A stretch of DNA of 64,000 nt from NCBI GenBank assembly GCA_020854035.1, contig JADZGE010000020.1, positions 62,001-126,000 of the forward strand, read 5' to 3'. Source of the stretch: Burkholderiales bacterium (GTDB taxonomy: Bacteria; Pseudomonadota; Gammaproteobacteria; Burkholderiales; SG8-41). The position numbers and the translations under genes are program-made. Of this stretch, positions 17,411 to 26,064 are shown piece by piece. The notes under the pieces were generated by a model, which made no database searches, was not told where the DNA came from, and was given only the letters and a program-made list of their open reading frames with translations. Position 1 is the stretch's first letter. The number at the start of each line of letters is the position of its first letter.

Positions 17411-17444
17411 CGAGCCGGGCCGAGCCCCGGCAGGAGGCGAACCC

Positions 17445-18056
17445 ATGAAGCTCTACATCACCCCCGGCTCCCCTTATGCGCGCATCGTGCGCATGCTCGT
17501 GCACGAGAAGGGGATGGCGGGGGGAGTCGAGGTGATCGTGGCGCAAACGCGCCTTGCGGGCAGCCCCTACTACCGCATCAACCCGTCCGGCCGCGTCCCC
17601 TACCTCGTGCGCGACGACGGCGCCGGCATGGAGGAGTCGGCGCTGATATTCGACTACCTCGACCAGCTCGACGGCGCGCCTGCCTTCGGACTGCCGGGCG
17701 GAGCACAGGCGTGGGAGGCGCGTCGCCTCGAGGCTCTCGCCCGCAGCATGCTCGACGGGCTCGCGGTGTGGGGCCGCGAACTCGTGCGCCCGCAGAACGA
17801 GAGATCGCCGGCGGTCGTCGCGCACGAAGCGGCCCGCGCCGGGCGCATGACGGGCGTGTGGGAGCGGGAAATCGACAGCCCCCTCATGCGCGGCGCGTTG
17901 AACCGGCTGCACATGACGCTCGCCTGCGCGCTCGGGCTCGAGGCGCGGCTTGCCGGCTTCCGCTGGCGCACCGATCACCCGCGGTTGTGCGCGTGGCACG
18001 AACCGATCGCGGCACGGCCGTCGTTCGCGGCGACCGCACCACCGCCGAGCGCCTGA
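17445..18056 (+). CDS. Glutathione S-transferase family protein
   Basis: A 203-residue GST-fold protein. The N-terminal thioredoxin-like domain begins MKLYITPGSPYARIVRMLV, with the potential catalytic Ser/Tyr at the start of the first helix. It contains NPSGRVPYL before the cis-Pro and EESALIFDYLD in the GSH-gamma-Glu site. The C-terminal helical domain follows. AGGAGG lies 8 nt before the ATG at 17445. GSTs of this size conjugate or reduce electrophiles, isomerise maleyl compounds or cleave ethers; the substrate is not visible. The C-terminus ends abruptly (ATAPPPSA) beside a RidA remnant, so the last residues may have been altered by a deletion. Confidence 0.82.
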   Translation: MKLYITPGSPYARIVRMLVHEKGMAGGVEVIVAQTRLAGSPYYRINPSGRVPYLVRDDGAGMEESALIFDYLDQLDGAPAFGLPGGAQAWEARRLEALARSMLDGLAVWGRELVRPQNERSPAVVAHEAARAGRMTGVWEREIDSPLMRGALNRLHMTLACALGLEARLAGFRWRTDHPRLCAWHEPIAARPSFAATAPPPSA

Positions 18057-18099
18057 CCATCCCAATCATCGGGGAGCAGCCGGACATAGGTCCGGCCGC

Positions 18100-18266
18100 G
18101 ACCCGCGCGCGCCGACGGCAAGGCCATCACCGGCAAGTTCGGCGCGCAATCGACCACGGAGCGGGGCTGCAACGCGGCGCGCGCGGTCGGGCTCGACATG
18201 CCGGCGAACACCCGCGCAGTGCCCGGTTCGCTCGATCGCATCGAGCGCGGACGGTACCGCACGTGA
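18100..18266 (+). pseudogene. RidA/YjgF-family remnant
   Basis: The frame reads RADGKAITGKFGAQSTTERG, then CNAARAVGLDMPANTRAVPG and SLDRIERGRYRT, stop. This matches the middle of RidA-like proteins (GK-x-G, TTE-x-G-x-x-AAR, GSLDR). The N-terminal barrel half and the C-terminal strands with the conserved Arg are missing. It lies in the 224-nt gap between the GST gene and a Bug gene and has no start signal. The family call is by eye from a short match. Confidence 0.55.
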
Positions 18267-18280
18267 AGCGCGGGCGGGTG

Positions 18281-19252
18281 CTACTGCGCCTTGATTCCCG
18301 CGGCCTCGATGATCGGCCACCACTTCCTGATTTCCGCCCGCTGGAGCGCGGCGAGCACTGCGGGGGCCTGCTTCTCGCGCGCGGCAATCTCCACGCCCTG
18401 GCCCATCAACCGCTCGCGCACCTTCGGATTGGCGAGAGCAGCCACCACCGCGCGGTTGACGGTATCGATGATTTCCTTCGGCGTGGCCTTGGGGGCGAAT
18501 ATCGCCGCCCAGAGCGAGAACTCCAGCCCCCCCGGGAATCCCGCCTCCGCCATGGTCGGCACATCGGGCATGATCTTCAGGCGCTGGGTGCTCGTCACGC
18601 CCACCGCCCGGAGCACGCCGGAGCGTACATGGGGTGCGGCGGTGGCGGGGTTGATATATGCCAACTGGACCTGCCCGCCCATTAGGTCCTGCATGATCAC
18701 CCCGGCGCCGCGATAGAAAACCGTCTGGAATTGCGTGTTCGTCTGTTTTCGCAGCACCTCGTCGAGAAGATGCGACGGACTGCCGATTCCGGCGCTGGCG
18801 GAAGAGGCCTTGTCGGGATTGGCTCTCAGCCAGCTCACCAGCTCCTTGAACGTGTTGACCGGCATGCTCTTGTGGACGGTGAGCAACATCGGGGCATCCG
18901 CCATGAAGGCGACCGGCGCGAAGTCCTCCACCACGTCGTAGTCGAGCTTCAGGAGCTTCGCGAGGGCGACATGGGTATTCCAGATGCCGACAATCAGCGT
19001 GTAGCCGTCCGGCGCCGCGCGCACGACGCGCCCCAGGCCTATGGATCCGCCCCCGCCGGTCACGTTCTCGACCACGACCCCCTGCCCCAGGTGTCCCTGC
19101 ATTCCCTCGGCCGCTGCCCGGCCCACGACATCGGTCAGGCCACCCGGCGGAAACGGCACGATCAGGTTGATGGATCGCGCCGGATAGTTCTGCGCCCACG
19201 CGCCCGTCGCCGCGACGAGCGTCAAGGCAGCGACCGCTACCAGTCTCTTCAT
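18281..19252 (-). CDS. Bug/TctC-family tripartite tricarboxylate receptor
   Basis: A 323-residue orphan Bug receptor with a signal peptide ending GAWAQ. The ligand loops are INLIVPFPPGGLTDVVGRAA and VVENVTGGGGSIGLGRVV. The central segment FYRGAGVIMQDLMGGQ replaces the usual VPYKG pattern. VPTMAEAGFPGGLEFSLWAA and FAPKATPKEIIDT follow. GGAGGAG precedes the ATG at 19252. It belongs to the same divergent branch as the receptor at 26065-27039 (both carry FAPK after the hinge). The TRAP operon lies upstream on the same strand; they are different transporter classes. Confidence 0.88.
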   Translation of the reverse strand: MKRLVAVAALTLVAATGAWAQNYPARSINLIVPFPPGGLTDVVGRAAAEGMQGHLGQGVVVENVTGGGGSIGLGRVVRAAPDGYTLIVGIWNTHVALAKLLKLDYDVVEDFAPVAFMADAPMLLTVHKSMPVNTFKELVSWLRANPDKASSASAGIGSPSHLLDEVLRKQTNTQFQTVFYRGAGVIMQDLMGGQVQLAYINPATAAPHVRSGVLRAVGVTSTQRLKIMPDVPTMAEAGFPGGLEFSLWAAIFAPKATPKEIIDTVNRAVVAALANPKVRERLMGQGVEIAAREKQAPAVLAALQRAEIRKWWPIIEAAGIKAQ

Positions 19253-19347
19253 GCGATTCTCCTCCAGCCGTCGTCGGTCATGTTGTTGAAAGGCAAGGAA
19301 CCTTCCGGCACCTCGTCGGAACACGAACTCCCCTCATCGTTACGCGA

Positions 19348-19521
19348 TCATCTTAACCCATGGACGGCGCGAACGGCGCGGACCCCGGCGCACCCTGCTC
19401 GAGCAACCTCGGGGCCACCCTCGTTACCGCGCACGCCGATCGCGATCGCGGTGTGCACGTCGTGCCCGCAGGCGTGAACGATGCGGGCGACCATTGCGTC
19501 GATGCTTTCCTTCGTCATCAT
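19348..19521 (-). pseudogene. M20-family amidohydrolase/peptidase remnant
   Basis: A 57-codon frame starts MTKESIDAMVARIVHACGHD and continues VHTAIAIGVRG. HACGHDVHTA is the zinc-binding motif of M20 amidohydrolases. In intact proteins it lies about 100 residues in and is followed by about 280 more. Here an N-terminal about 14 residues join directly to the motif, and the rest is replaced by unrelated sequence ending at 19348. It starts 10 nt downstream of the TRAP permease stop, so an M20 enzyme may once have been the third gene of that operon. Confidence 0.55.
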
Positions 19522-19531
19522 GTCCGGGATT

Positions 19532-21538
19532 CTATCCGGCGCGCACGCGCCACCACGCGAGCGCGAGCGCCGGGGCGAGGACGGCCGCCCCGGAGAGCTC
19601 CATCTCCCCGGGCGTGAGCGGCATGAGACCTCCGCCCGGCGTCGCGAGCACCGCGCCGCCCGCGATGAGCGCGAGGCGCAACGGCCACTCGAGCGAACCG
19701 GCGCGCCGGAGGTCGCCCACGCCCGCCTGGTATCCCTGAATACCGCCGCAGATGAACACCACGCCCGCCATCGTCGACACCGTGAGATAGAACGTCTCCC
19801 ACCAGGGTCCTTCCAGCACGAACGCGGGATTCAGCACGAAGAAGAACGGCAGGAAGTAGATGATCGATCCGACCACCATCGATTCCCAGCCCGTCTTCAT
19901 CGCCGGCGCGCCGGCGATCCCCGCCGCCGCGAACGAGGCGATCGCCACCGGCGGCGTGATCGAGGAGAGCATCCCCCAGTAGAACACGAACATGTGTATC
20001 GCCATCCGGTTGAGGCCGGCCTTCTCCAGCGCCGGTCCCACGAGGATCGCGAGGAAGATGTAGCACGCCGTCGTGGTGAGGCCGAGTCCCAGCACGAGGC
20101 TCGTCAGCGCGGCCATGGCGAGGAGCAGCAGCGCGTTGTTACCCGCGAGTCGCAGCATGTCGTTCGCGAGGCTGGAGACGACGCCGGTCAGCGAGAACGC
20201 GCCGATCAGCAGGCCGCAGCCGGCGAGGATGCCGATCAGTTCGGCGAAGGTCCGGCCGTTCAGCTCCAGGAACTTCAGGACCGTCCCCCGGTTCCAGCGT
20301 TCGCGACTGAAGGCCTGGTTCAGCGCGAGCAGGAGCGCCGTCGCGTAGAACGGCGCGTGGCTCTCGCGCTTCATCACGAGCAGCATGAAGACGAGCAGCG
20401 CGATGACGAAGGCGTAGTACCAGCCCTCGCGCAGCGTCGCGCCGAGCCGGGGCAGCTCCTCGCGGCGCAGGCCCTTCAGGCCGTGGCGGGCCGCGTAGGC
20501 GTCGACCTGCATGAACAGGCCGAAGTAGTAGAGGAACGCCGGGATCGCCGCGGCGGCGGCGACCGCCGCGTAGCTCACGTTCAGGAATTGCGCCATGACG
20601 AACGCCGTCGCGCCCATCACCGGGGGCGCGAGCACCGCCCCGGTCGAGGCGCAGGCCTCGATCGCCGCGGCATAGGAGGCACGAAAGCCGGTGCGCTTCA
20701 TGACCGGTATGGTCATGGTGCCCGCGGTAAGGACGTTGCTCACGATGGAACCGGACATCATGCCGAGGAGCGCGCTTGCGAAGATGCCGACCTTGGCGGC
20801 GCCGCCGCGAAAGGTGCCGCAGAGCGCGAAAGCGAGATTGATGAAGAAGCGCCCCGCCCCGGTCAGCATCAGCGCGGTGCCGAACACGAGGAAGCCGATC
20901 ACCGTCTCGGCGAAGGCCTGCAGCGGTATGCCGAGCAGGCTCTCGACCGAGAGCATGTGGTAGGCGCTCGCCTGCGCGGCGGTCGACTGCGTTCCCTTGA
21001 GCGGGCCCAGCCACGCGGAGTCGGCGAAGAGTGGATAGACCGTGACGGGCGCCACCGACAGCATGAGCCCCCAGCCGCCGGTTCGGCGCAGCGCTTCCAT
21101 GAGTAGCGCCCACATCGCGTAGCCGCACCACACGATCCAGCCGGGCGCGCCGCCGAACTCCCAGCCGAGCTCCGCGGCCTTGCGGATGTTCGACATGAGG
21201 AGCACGGCAACCGCGACGGTCAGGAGAAAGAGCGCCGCGTCGGGCCACGGCACCCGGTCGAGCGGCGCGCGGCGGTTCGCGGGAAAGATCACGAACACGA
21301 AGGGCAGCATCACCAGCACCAGCGCGTAGTAGTACTCGGTGTTGAGCGGCGTGAAGCCGATGAAGAACCGCAGCACGAACTGCTGGTTGACGCACAGGAA
21401 AATCGTGAGCGTGGTGGCGACTAGGAGCAGCCAGCGCCACCCGCGGGTGAGCGCCCGCGCGCGCAGGCCCTCCGCCTCGGCGGGTGCAACCGCCGGCGGT
21501 GGATCGCGACCCGGGCCGCCTGCCGCAGTGGTCGCCAT
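19532..21538 (-). CDS. TRAP transporter fused permease (DctQM-type, TAXI system)
   Basis: A 668-residue fused 4TM/12TM TRAP permease that drives sodium- or proton-coupled solute import with a TAXI receptor. The DctQ-like part is at the N-terminus. The DctM-like part shows the typical GMMSGSIVSNVLTAGTMTIP and APPVMGATAFVMAQFL. There are more than a dozen hydrophobic segments and an extended C-terminal module after SSITPPVAIASFAAAGIAG. An ATG at 21538 is chosen; a TTG at 21562 is possible, and neither has a clear Shine-Dalgarno. It lies 36 nt downstream of the TAXI receptor gene, as in known TAXI-TRAP operons. Confidence 0.9.
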   Translation of the reverse strand: MATTAAGGPGRDPPPAVAPAEAEGLRARALTRGWRWLLLVATTLTIFLCVNQQFVLRFFIGFTPLNTEYYYALVLVMLPFVFVIFPANRRAPLDRVPWPDAALFLLTVAVAVLLMSNIRKAAELGWEFGGAPGWIVWCGYAMWALLMEALRRTGGWGLMLSVAPVTVYPLFADSAWLGPLKGTQSTAAQASAYHMLSVESLLGIPLQAFAETVIGFLVFGTALMLTGAGRFFINLAFALCGTFRGGAAKVGIFASALLGMMSGSIVSNVLTAGTMTIPVMKRTGFRASYAAAIEACASTGAVLAPPVMGATAFVMAQFLNVSYAAVAAAAAIPAFLYYFGLFMQVDAYAARHGLKGLRREELPRLGATLREGWYYAFVIALLVFMLLVMKRESHAPFYATALLLALNQAFSRERWNRGTVLKFLELNGRTFAELIGILAGCGLLIGAFSLTGVVSSLANDMLRLAGNNALLLLAMAALTSLVLGLGLTTTACYIFLAILVGPALEKAGLNRMAIHMFVFYWGMLSSITPPVAIASFAAAGIAGAPAMKTGWESMVVGSIIYFLPFFFVLNPAFVLEGPWWETFYLTVSTMAGVVFICGGIQGYQAGVGDLRRAGSLEWPLRLALIAGGAVLATPGGGLMPLTPGEMELSGAAVLAPALALAWWRVRAG

Positions 21539-21574
21539 CCGGACGAGGCCGAAACGCGGCAAAGCGCCGCCGGC

Positions 21575-22717
21575 TCAGTCGAATATCGCGGGCAGGCCCG
21601 CCTTCGCGAGCGCGGCCGAGCGCGCGGCGCCCCATCCCTTCTGGAATGCTTCCTTCTCGTCGGGCGGACTGGTCCGGAGAAACCTCCCCCACGCCTCGGC
21701 AAGTATGGCCTGGCGTTTCACCAGCGACTGGTTGTGCGCCTCGTGCTCCGCTTTCCAGGCGCCGGCCTCCCGGAACGCACGCACCGCCCCCTCGTGGTAG
21801 GGAAGCACCCACTGGAAGTTCTGGCGCGAGAGCTCGAAGCCATCGGCGCCCGGCGCGCCGTCCTTGTAGGCGGCATAGTTCACGATCATCGACTTCGCGA
21901 TGCCGTACACGAGATCCGCCGGCTGCCCGGCGTAGGCCATCACGATCGGATAGGGATAGGTCGGCAGCTCGACGGGATTCTGGGGAGTGAGTCCCACCCC
22001 GCAGGTCGCCGTGTGCGGCGCGTAGTACGGGCCGAGCCTGTGCAGGCGCGCCCAGCCCGCCTTGTCGGCAGCGGGGGTCGGCGGGTAAAGGAGCCCGCGC
22101 GGGGACGCCTCCGCCTCCTTCGCCTGCCCGGATATCGTCGAGGCGATCGCGGCGTCCACGGTATTGTTGAGTATCCCCTTCCACATCGCACCGTAGCTCG
22201 AGAATTCGACCAGCTTCACGTCGTTGCGCGTGAGATTGCCGAAGGCGAGAACCGCGAACGCGTTCTGGTTGAGCGCGGGAGCGCCGACCACGACGCCGAC
22301 ACGTTTGCCCCTGAGATCCCGGATCTCCCGCACGCCCGTGTCCTTCGCGACGCCGAGCGAGATCGCGTTGCAGGCGCTCGAGGAAAGGATGAGGCGCAGC
22401 GGCTGCGGTCCCCAGTCCCGCACGGCGAACTCGAAGACCCCCTCCTGGGCGAAATAGACACCGATGCCCATGGCGGAGGCCTGCGCGCGCCCGCCCTTCA
22501 GCGGCGCGAGTCGCGCGACGTCGTTCCCAGCCGGCAGCACGCGCAGATCCGTGCCGTGGCTGTCCTTCATCGCCTTGCCGATCGCGACGGCGATGTTGAA
22601 CCCGCTCGACCCGGTTTCGTAGGCGGTGACGGTGAGCGTGGCCGGCAGCTTGATGTCCTGCGCCAGGGCGGCGCCCGCCAGCACGAGCAGCGCGCCCACG
22701 GTCAGTCGCTTCAGCAT
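21575..22717 (-). CDS. TAXI-family TRAP transporter solute-binding protein
   Basis: A 380-residue periplasmic receptor with a signal peptide ending GAALAQ, then TAYETGSSGFNIAVAIGKAM, the typical TAXI opening (G-x-x-G/S ... A-x-A-I). SSYGAMWKGILNNTVDAAIA and the long Tyr/Pro-rich loop TYPYPIVMAY also fit. GGGGAGGAG precedes the ATG at 22717. It is the first gene of a two-gene operon with the fused permease 36 nt downstream. Some TAXI receptors bind glutamate or other carboxylates, but the ligand here is unknown. Confidence 0.9.
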   Translation of the reverse strand: MLKRLTVGALLVLAGAALAQDIKLPATLTVTAYETGSSGFNIAVAIGKAMKDSHGTDLRVLPAGNDVARLAPLKGGRAQASAMGIGVYFAQEGVFEFAVRDWGPQPLRLILSSSACNAISLGVAKDTGVREIRDLRGKRVGVVVGAPALNQNAFAVLAFGNLTRNDVKLVEFSSYGAMWKGILNNTVDAAIASTISGQAKEAEASPRGLLYPPTPAADKAGWARLHRLGPYYAPHTATCGVGLTPQNPVELPTYPYPIVMAYAGQPADLVYGIAKSMIVNYAAYKDGAPGADGFELSRQNFQWVLPYHEGAVRAFREAGAWKAEHEAHNQSLVKRQAILAEAWGRFLRTSPPDEKEAFQKGWGAARSAALAKAGLPAIFD

Positions 22718-22910
22718 GATCGCTCCTCCCCGGCTTCGTCCCGTGCCGCCGGCCGGACGGCCGTTCACGGCGGCATCGCTCCCGTTTCGCTCCGGGCCCG
22801 GGGGCCGGAGCCCGCGGGCCGGAGGTGATCATGTTGCCCTGACGGTGGGAGTCTGTCGAGCCCCACGCCGCATGCTGCCGTGCTAGCATTCCCGCGGGAG
22901 GTAGTACGCC

Positions 22911-23900
22911 ATGACCCTGCGGCCTTCCTTTTGTTGCGCGCTGACCGCGGTTGCCCTCGCGTCCGTGCCGGGTCCCGCGGTCGGCCCGGTTCAGGCGCAG
23001 GACTACCCGAACCGCCCCGTCCGCCTGATCGTGCCGTTCGCCCCGGGGGGTGGATCGGATTTCGTCGGCCGGCTGATCGGCCAGAAGCTGACGGAACTGC
23101 TGGGCCAGCAGGTCATCGTGGACAATCGGCCGGGCGCCGCCTCGCTCGTGGGGACGCAGATCGCGGCGCGCGGCGCGCCGGACGGCTACACCCTGCTCCT
23201 CGCGGACGCCGGGTTCACGATCAACATCGCGTTCTTCCGGGACCCGAAGTACGACGCCTCGAAGGATTTCGAGCCGGTATCCGTCATCGCGGGAACGCCC
23301 TACATACTCGTGGTGAATCCGCAGCTTCCCTATTCGAGGAGCCTGAAGGAGTTCATCGCCGCGGCGAAATCCCGGCCCGGAGAACTCGCTCTCGGTTCCG
23401 CAGGCAGCGGCAGCGGCACGCACATGACGGGGGAGCTCTTCCGGCTGCGCGCCGGGATTTCCATGACGCACGTGCCCTACAAGAGCGTCGGCCCCGCCAT
23501 GGCGGACGTCGTCGCCGGCCAGATCCAGTCCACGTTCTCCACGCCCCCGACCTCGCTCCCCCTCGTGAAGGCGGGACGGCTGAGAATACTCGCGGCGGCG
23601 GCGCCGAAGCGCAGCCCTCTCCTGCCGGAGGTGCCGACCTTCGCCGAGAACGGGTTCACCGGCATCGATGTCTCCAACTGGTACAGCGTGATGTCGGTGG
23701 GCGGCACGCCGAAACCCGTGATCCAGAAGCTCCACGGCGCGGTGCTGCGAGCGATCGACTCCACGGACATGCGCGAGCGCCTTGCAAGCAGCGCGCTGGA
23801 ACCCGCGCCCAACACGCCGGAGGAATTCCGCGCGCTGATTTCGCGCGAGATCAAGCGCTGGGTGGGAGTGGTGAAGGACGCGGGGATCCAGCAGCAATAG
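22911..23900 (+). CDS. Bug/TctC-family tripartite tricarboxylate receptor
   Basis: A 329-residue orphan Bug receptor in the classical branch. A signal peptide ends near VQAQ. Ligand loops are RLIVPFAPGGGSDFVGRLIG and IVDNRPGAASLVGTQIAARG, then MTHVPYKSVGPAMADVVAGQ, VPTFAENGFTGIDVSNWYS and the C-terminal KRWVGVVKDAGIQQQ. GGAGG precedes the ATG. It is divergent from the TAXI-TRAP operon with a 193-nt shared upstream region, and converges with the Bug gene at 24022-25017. Confidence 0.88.
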   Translation: MTLRPSFCCALTAVALASVPGPAVGPVQAQDYPNRPVRLIVPFAPGGGSDFVGRLIGQKLTELLGQQVIVDNRPGAASLVGTQIAARGAPDGYTLLLADAGFTINIAFFRDPKYDASKDFEPVSVIAGTPYILVVNPQLPYSRSLKEFIAAAKSRPGELALGSAGSGSGTHMTGELFRLRAGISMTHVPYKSVGPAMADVVAGQIQSTFSTPPTSLPLVKAGRLRILAAAAPKRSPLLPEVPTFAENGFTGIDVSNWYSVMSVGGTPKPVIQKLHGAVLRAIDSTDMRERLASSALEPAPNTPEEFRALISREIKRWVGVVKDAGIQQQ

Positions 23901-24021
23901 GAATCCACCGCCCGCGCGCTCGCGGCGAACGCGAGCGAAATCCCCGTGACGGCGAGCCATGACCGCCGGCCGTGCCAACCCGCCGGCATCGACCGCCTCC
24001 TTCTCCGCGTGAAACCCGCTC

Positions 24022-25017
24022 CTAGTACGACATGCGCAGCCCGCCGTCGCGGATGAGCGCCCGGTAGCGCACGTACTCCTCCCGCATCATCCGGCTGAAG
24101 CCGTCGGGCGTGCTGTCGGGTACCGACTCCGCGCCCTGGCTCGCGAAAAGCACGCGCACGCTCGACTTGCGCAGCGCGCGCACGATGTCTCCGTGCAACT
24201 GCTCGACGACGCGGCGCGGCGTTCCCGCCGGCGCGACCACGCCCGACCAGCTGTCGATCTGCGCCTCGGGCAACCCGACCTCCGCGATCGCCGGCACCGC
24301 CGGCAGCGTCGGGCTGCGCCGCGGCGTCATGACCGCGAGCGCGCGCAGGCGACCCTCGCGCACCGGCACGAGCACCGCGGGTAGCGTGTGAACCGAAAAG
24401 TGCACGCGGCCGAGCCCCTTCTCGACGAGCGAATCGGAGAGCTTGCTGAACGGCACGTGCACGGCATCGATGCCCACGGTGCGCGTGAACACCTCTCCGG
24501 CGAGATGGGACGCGGAGCCGATGCCGAGGGAGGCGAAATTGAGCTCGCCCGGCCGCACCCGCGCATACATCGCGAACTCCGCAGCGGTACGCACCGGAAT
24601 CGCGGGAGATACCGCCAGCACGTTGGTGATCGACGCGACGTGCGCCACGCCGACGACGTCGGCGAGCGCCCGGTAGGGCGGCTGGTCGCGGACGAGTTCC
24701 GTGATGAGACGGGTGACGCCGACCATGGCGAGGGTATGCCCGTCGGAGTTCGCCCTCGACACCACGGTATTGCCGATGAGCCCGCCCGCGCCGGCGCGGT
24801 TCTCGATCACCACGTGGCGCTGGTAGAAGGCGCCGAGGTCCTCGCCCACCAGCCTCGCGAAAACGTCGTCGGCCGTGCCCGGCGGGTTCGCGACGATGAT
24901 GCGGATCGACCGGGCCGGGAATTCCGCGAGAGCGGGCGTGGGCTGCGCCGCGCACGGCGCCAGGGCGAAGCCCAGAAGCAGGGATCCGAGCACGCCCATC
25001 CGGTCGCGGAGCGCCAT
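24022..25017 (-). CDS. Bug/TctC-family tripartite tricarboxylate receptor
   Basis: A 331-residue orphan Bug receptor. After a signal peptide (GSLLLGFALAPCAAQ) come RIIVANPPGTADDVFARLVG and VIENRAGAGGLIGNTVVSRA. The central segment is HVPFSKLSDSLVEKGLGRV instead of VPYKG, and IAEVGLPEAQIDSWSGVVAP near the end. The first loop NPPGTADD departs from the usual P-x-G-x-x-D pattern, suggesting a different ligand. ATG 25017 is chosen over a GTG at 25029; the Shine-Dalgarno is weak. It overlaps nothing and lies downstream of the NHL-propeller gene on the same strand. Confidence 0.85.
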   Translation of the reverse strand: MALRDRMGVLGSLLLGFALAPCAAQPTPALAEFPARSIRIIVANPPGTADDVFARLVGEDLGAFYQRHVVIENRAGAGGLIGNTVVSRANSDGHTLAMVGVTRLITELVRDQPPYRALADVVGVAHVASITNVLAVSPAIPVRTAAEFAMYARVRPGELNFASLGIGSASHLAGEVFTRTVGIDAVHVPFSKLSDSLVEKGLGRVHFSVHTLPAVLVPVREGRLRALAVMTPRRSPTLPAVPAIAEVGLPEAQIDSWSGVVAPAGTPRRVVEQLHGDIVRALRKSSVRVLFASQGAESVPDSTPDGFSRMMREEYVRYRALIRDGGLRMSY

Positions 25018-25069
25018 GTTCACGATCACCAGTCTACCGCGTCACCCCCCTCTCGACACCCCTCGCCCG

Positions 25070-25981
25070 TCACCGCCTCGCGAGTTTCTGCACGCGCCAG
25101 TTGAGGGTGTCCGCCACGTAGATGTTCTCCCTGCGATCGAGCGCGAGAAAGTGGGCCTCCCCGTAGCGGTGCGGCGCCTTGCCCTGCCCGCCGCTCGCAC
25201 CGAGCACCTTGCCCGCCGGATCGAGCTTCATGATCATCCCGGTGTGCCCGTGCGCCATCATGATGTGCCGGCGGTCCTGGCACAGCGCGAGCCCGCATGG
25301 CGTGCCGGGATGGCCCGATTCGCGCACGTAACGTCCTTCGAGGTCGAAGACCTGTATGCGCGCGTTGGACCGGTCCGCGACGTGGATCAGCCCCTGGCCG
25401 TCGACCACGATCGAGTGGGGCACGTTGAACTGCCCGGACCCCTTGCCGTCGCCGCCCCAGGTGCCGATGAATTCGCCGTCCGGCGCGAACTTGAGCACCC
25501 GGGATTCCCCCTTCCCGTGTCCCTGTGTCACGAAGATCTCGCCGCCGGGGCCGAATGCAAGATCGTTCGGCTCGTTGAAGCAGCGCAGGTGCCCGGCCTG
25601 GTGCCACTCCCCGGCATTGGCCCTCACCCCCAGCACCATGAGCACGCGGCCTCTCGGGCTCAGCTTGACGACGACGTGCGATCCGGTGTCGGTCACCCAG
25701 ACGTTGTCCTCGGCGTCGACGCGCAGCCCGTGCGGCAGCGTGAAGAGTCCGTCGGCAAGCGAGCGCAGGAACTTCCCCGCCCCGTCGAACTCGAGCAGCG
25801 CGCGCGCGCCGCGATGGAACACGAGGATGCGGCCCCTCGAATTGACCGCCACGCCCGAGCACGGCCCGAAGCTCATGCCCGGCGGCAGCTTGAAAGGATC
25901 GGGCGCTGGCTCGTAGCCGAGATCGGGGACACCCGCGAGCGATGCACGAACCGTTTCGGCAAGACTTGTCACCGGCGCCAC
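25070..25981 (-). CDS. NHL-repeat beta-propeller protein
   Basis: About 303 residues with at least five NHL-type blades, for example GLRVDAEDNVWVTDTGSHVV, DLAFGPGGEIFVTQGHG, HSIVVDGQGLIHVADRSNAR and FLALDRRENIYVADTLNWRV. The fold is a six-bladed propeller like those of peptidyl-hydroxyglycine lyases, gluconolactonases and SMP-30 proteins. No signal peptide is visible, so it is probably cytoplasmic. The start is a GTG at 25981 after a GGAGACGAGG tract; a GTG at 25972 is equally possible. It sits between two Bug genes on the same strand, so hydrolysis or isomerisation of an imported compound is a reasonable guess only. Confidence 0.78.
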   Translation of the reverse strand: MAPVTSLAETVRASLAGVPDLGYEPAPDPFKLPPGMSFGPCSGVAVNSRGRILVFHRGARALLEFDGAGKFLRSLADGLFTLPHGLRVDAEDNVWVTDTGSHVVVKLSPRGRVLMVLGVRANAGEWHQAGHLRCFNEPNDLAFGPGGEIFVTQGHGKGESRVLKFAPDGEFIGTWGGDGKGSGQFNVPHSIVVDGQGLIHVADRSNARIQVFDLEGRYVRESGHPGTPCGLALCQDRRHIMMAHGHTGMIMKLDPAGKVLGASGGQGKAPHRYGEAHFLALDRRENIYVADTLNWRVQKLARR

Positions 25982-26064
25982 CCCCTCGTCTCCGGTATCG
26001 GGTCCCGACCCGCCTGGTGTCGCGGAACGGTGAAGCGCGGTCGCTCCCCGGTTCGCGCCTCCCG

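Noticed and set aside
16971..18065. 5' extension of the Bug frame starting at 16970 on the minus strand
   Set aside because: The extension has no homology and overlaps the GST gene. The ATG at 16970 has GAGGAG and a signal peptide.
20139..23978. Very long minus-strand open frame (about 1279 codons)
   Set aside because: It runs across the TRAP permease, TAXI receptor and a plus-strand Bug gene in a different frame, is Arg/Ala/Gly-rich and has no domain. Long stop-free antisense or shifted frames are expected at this GC content.
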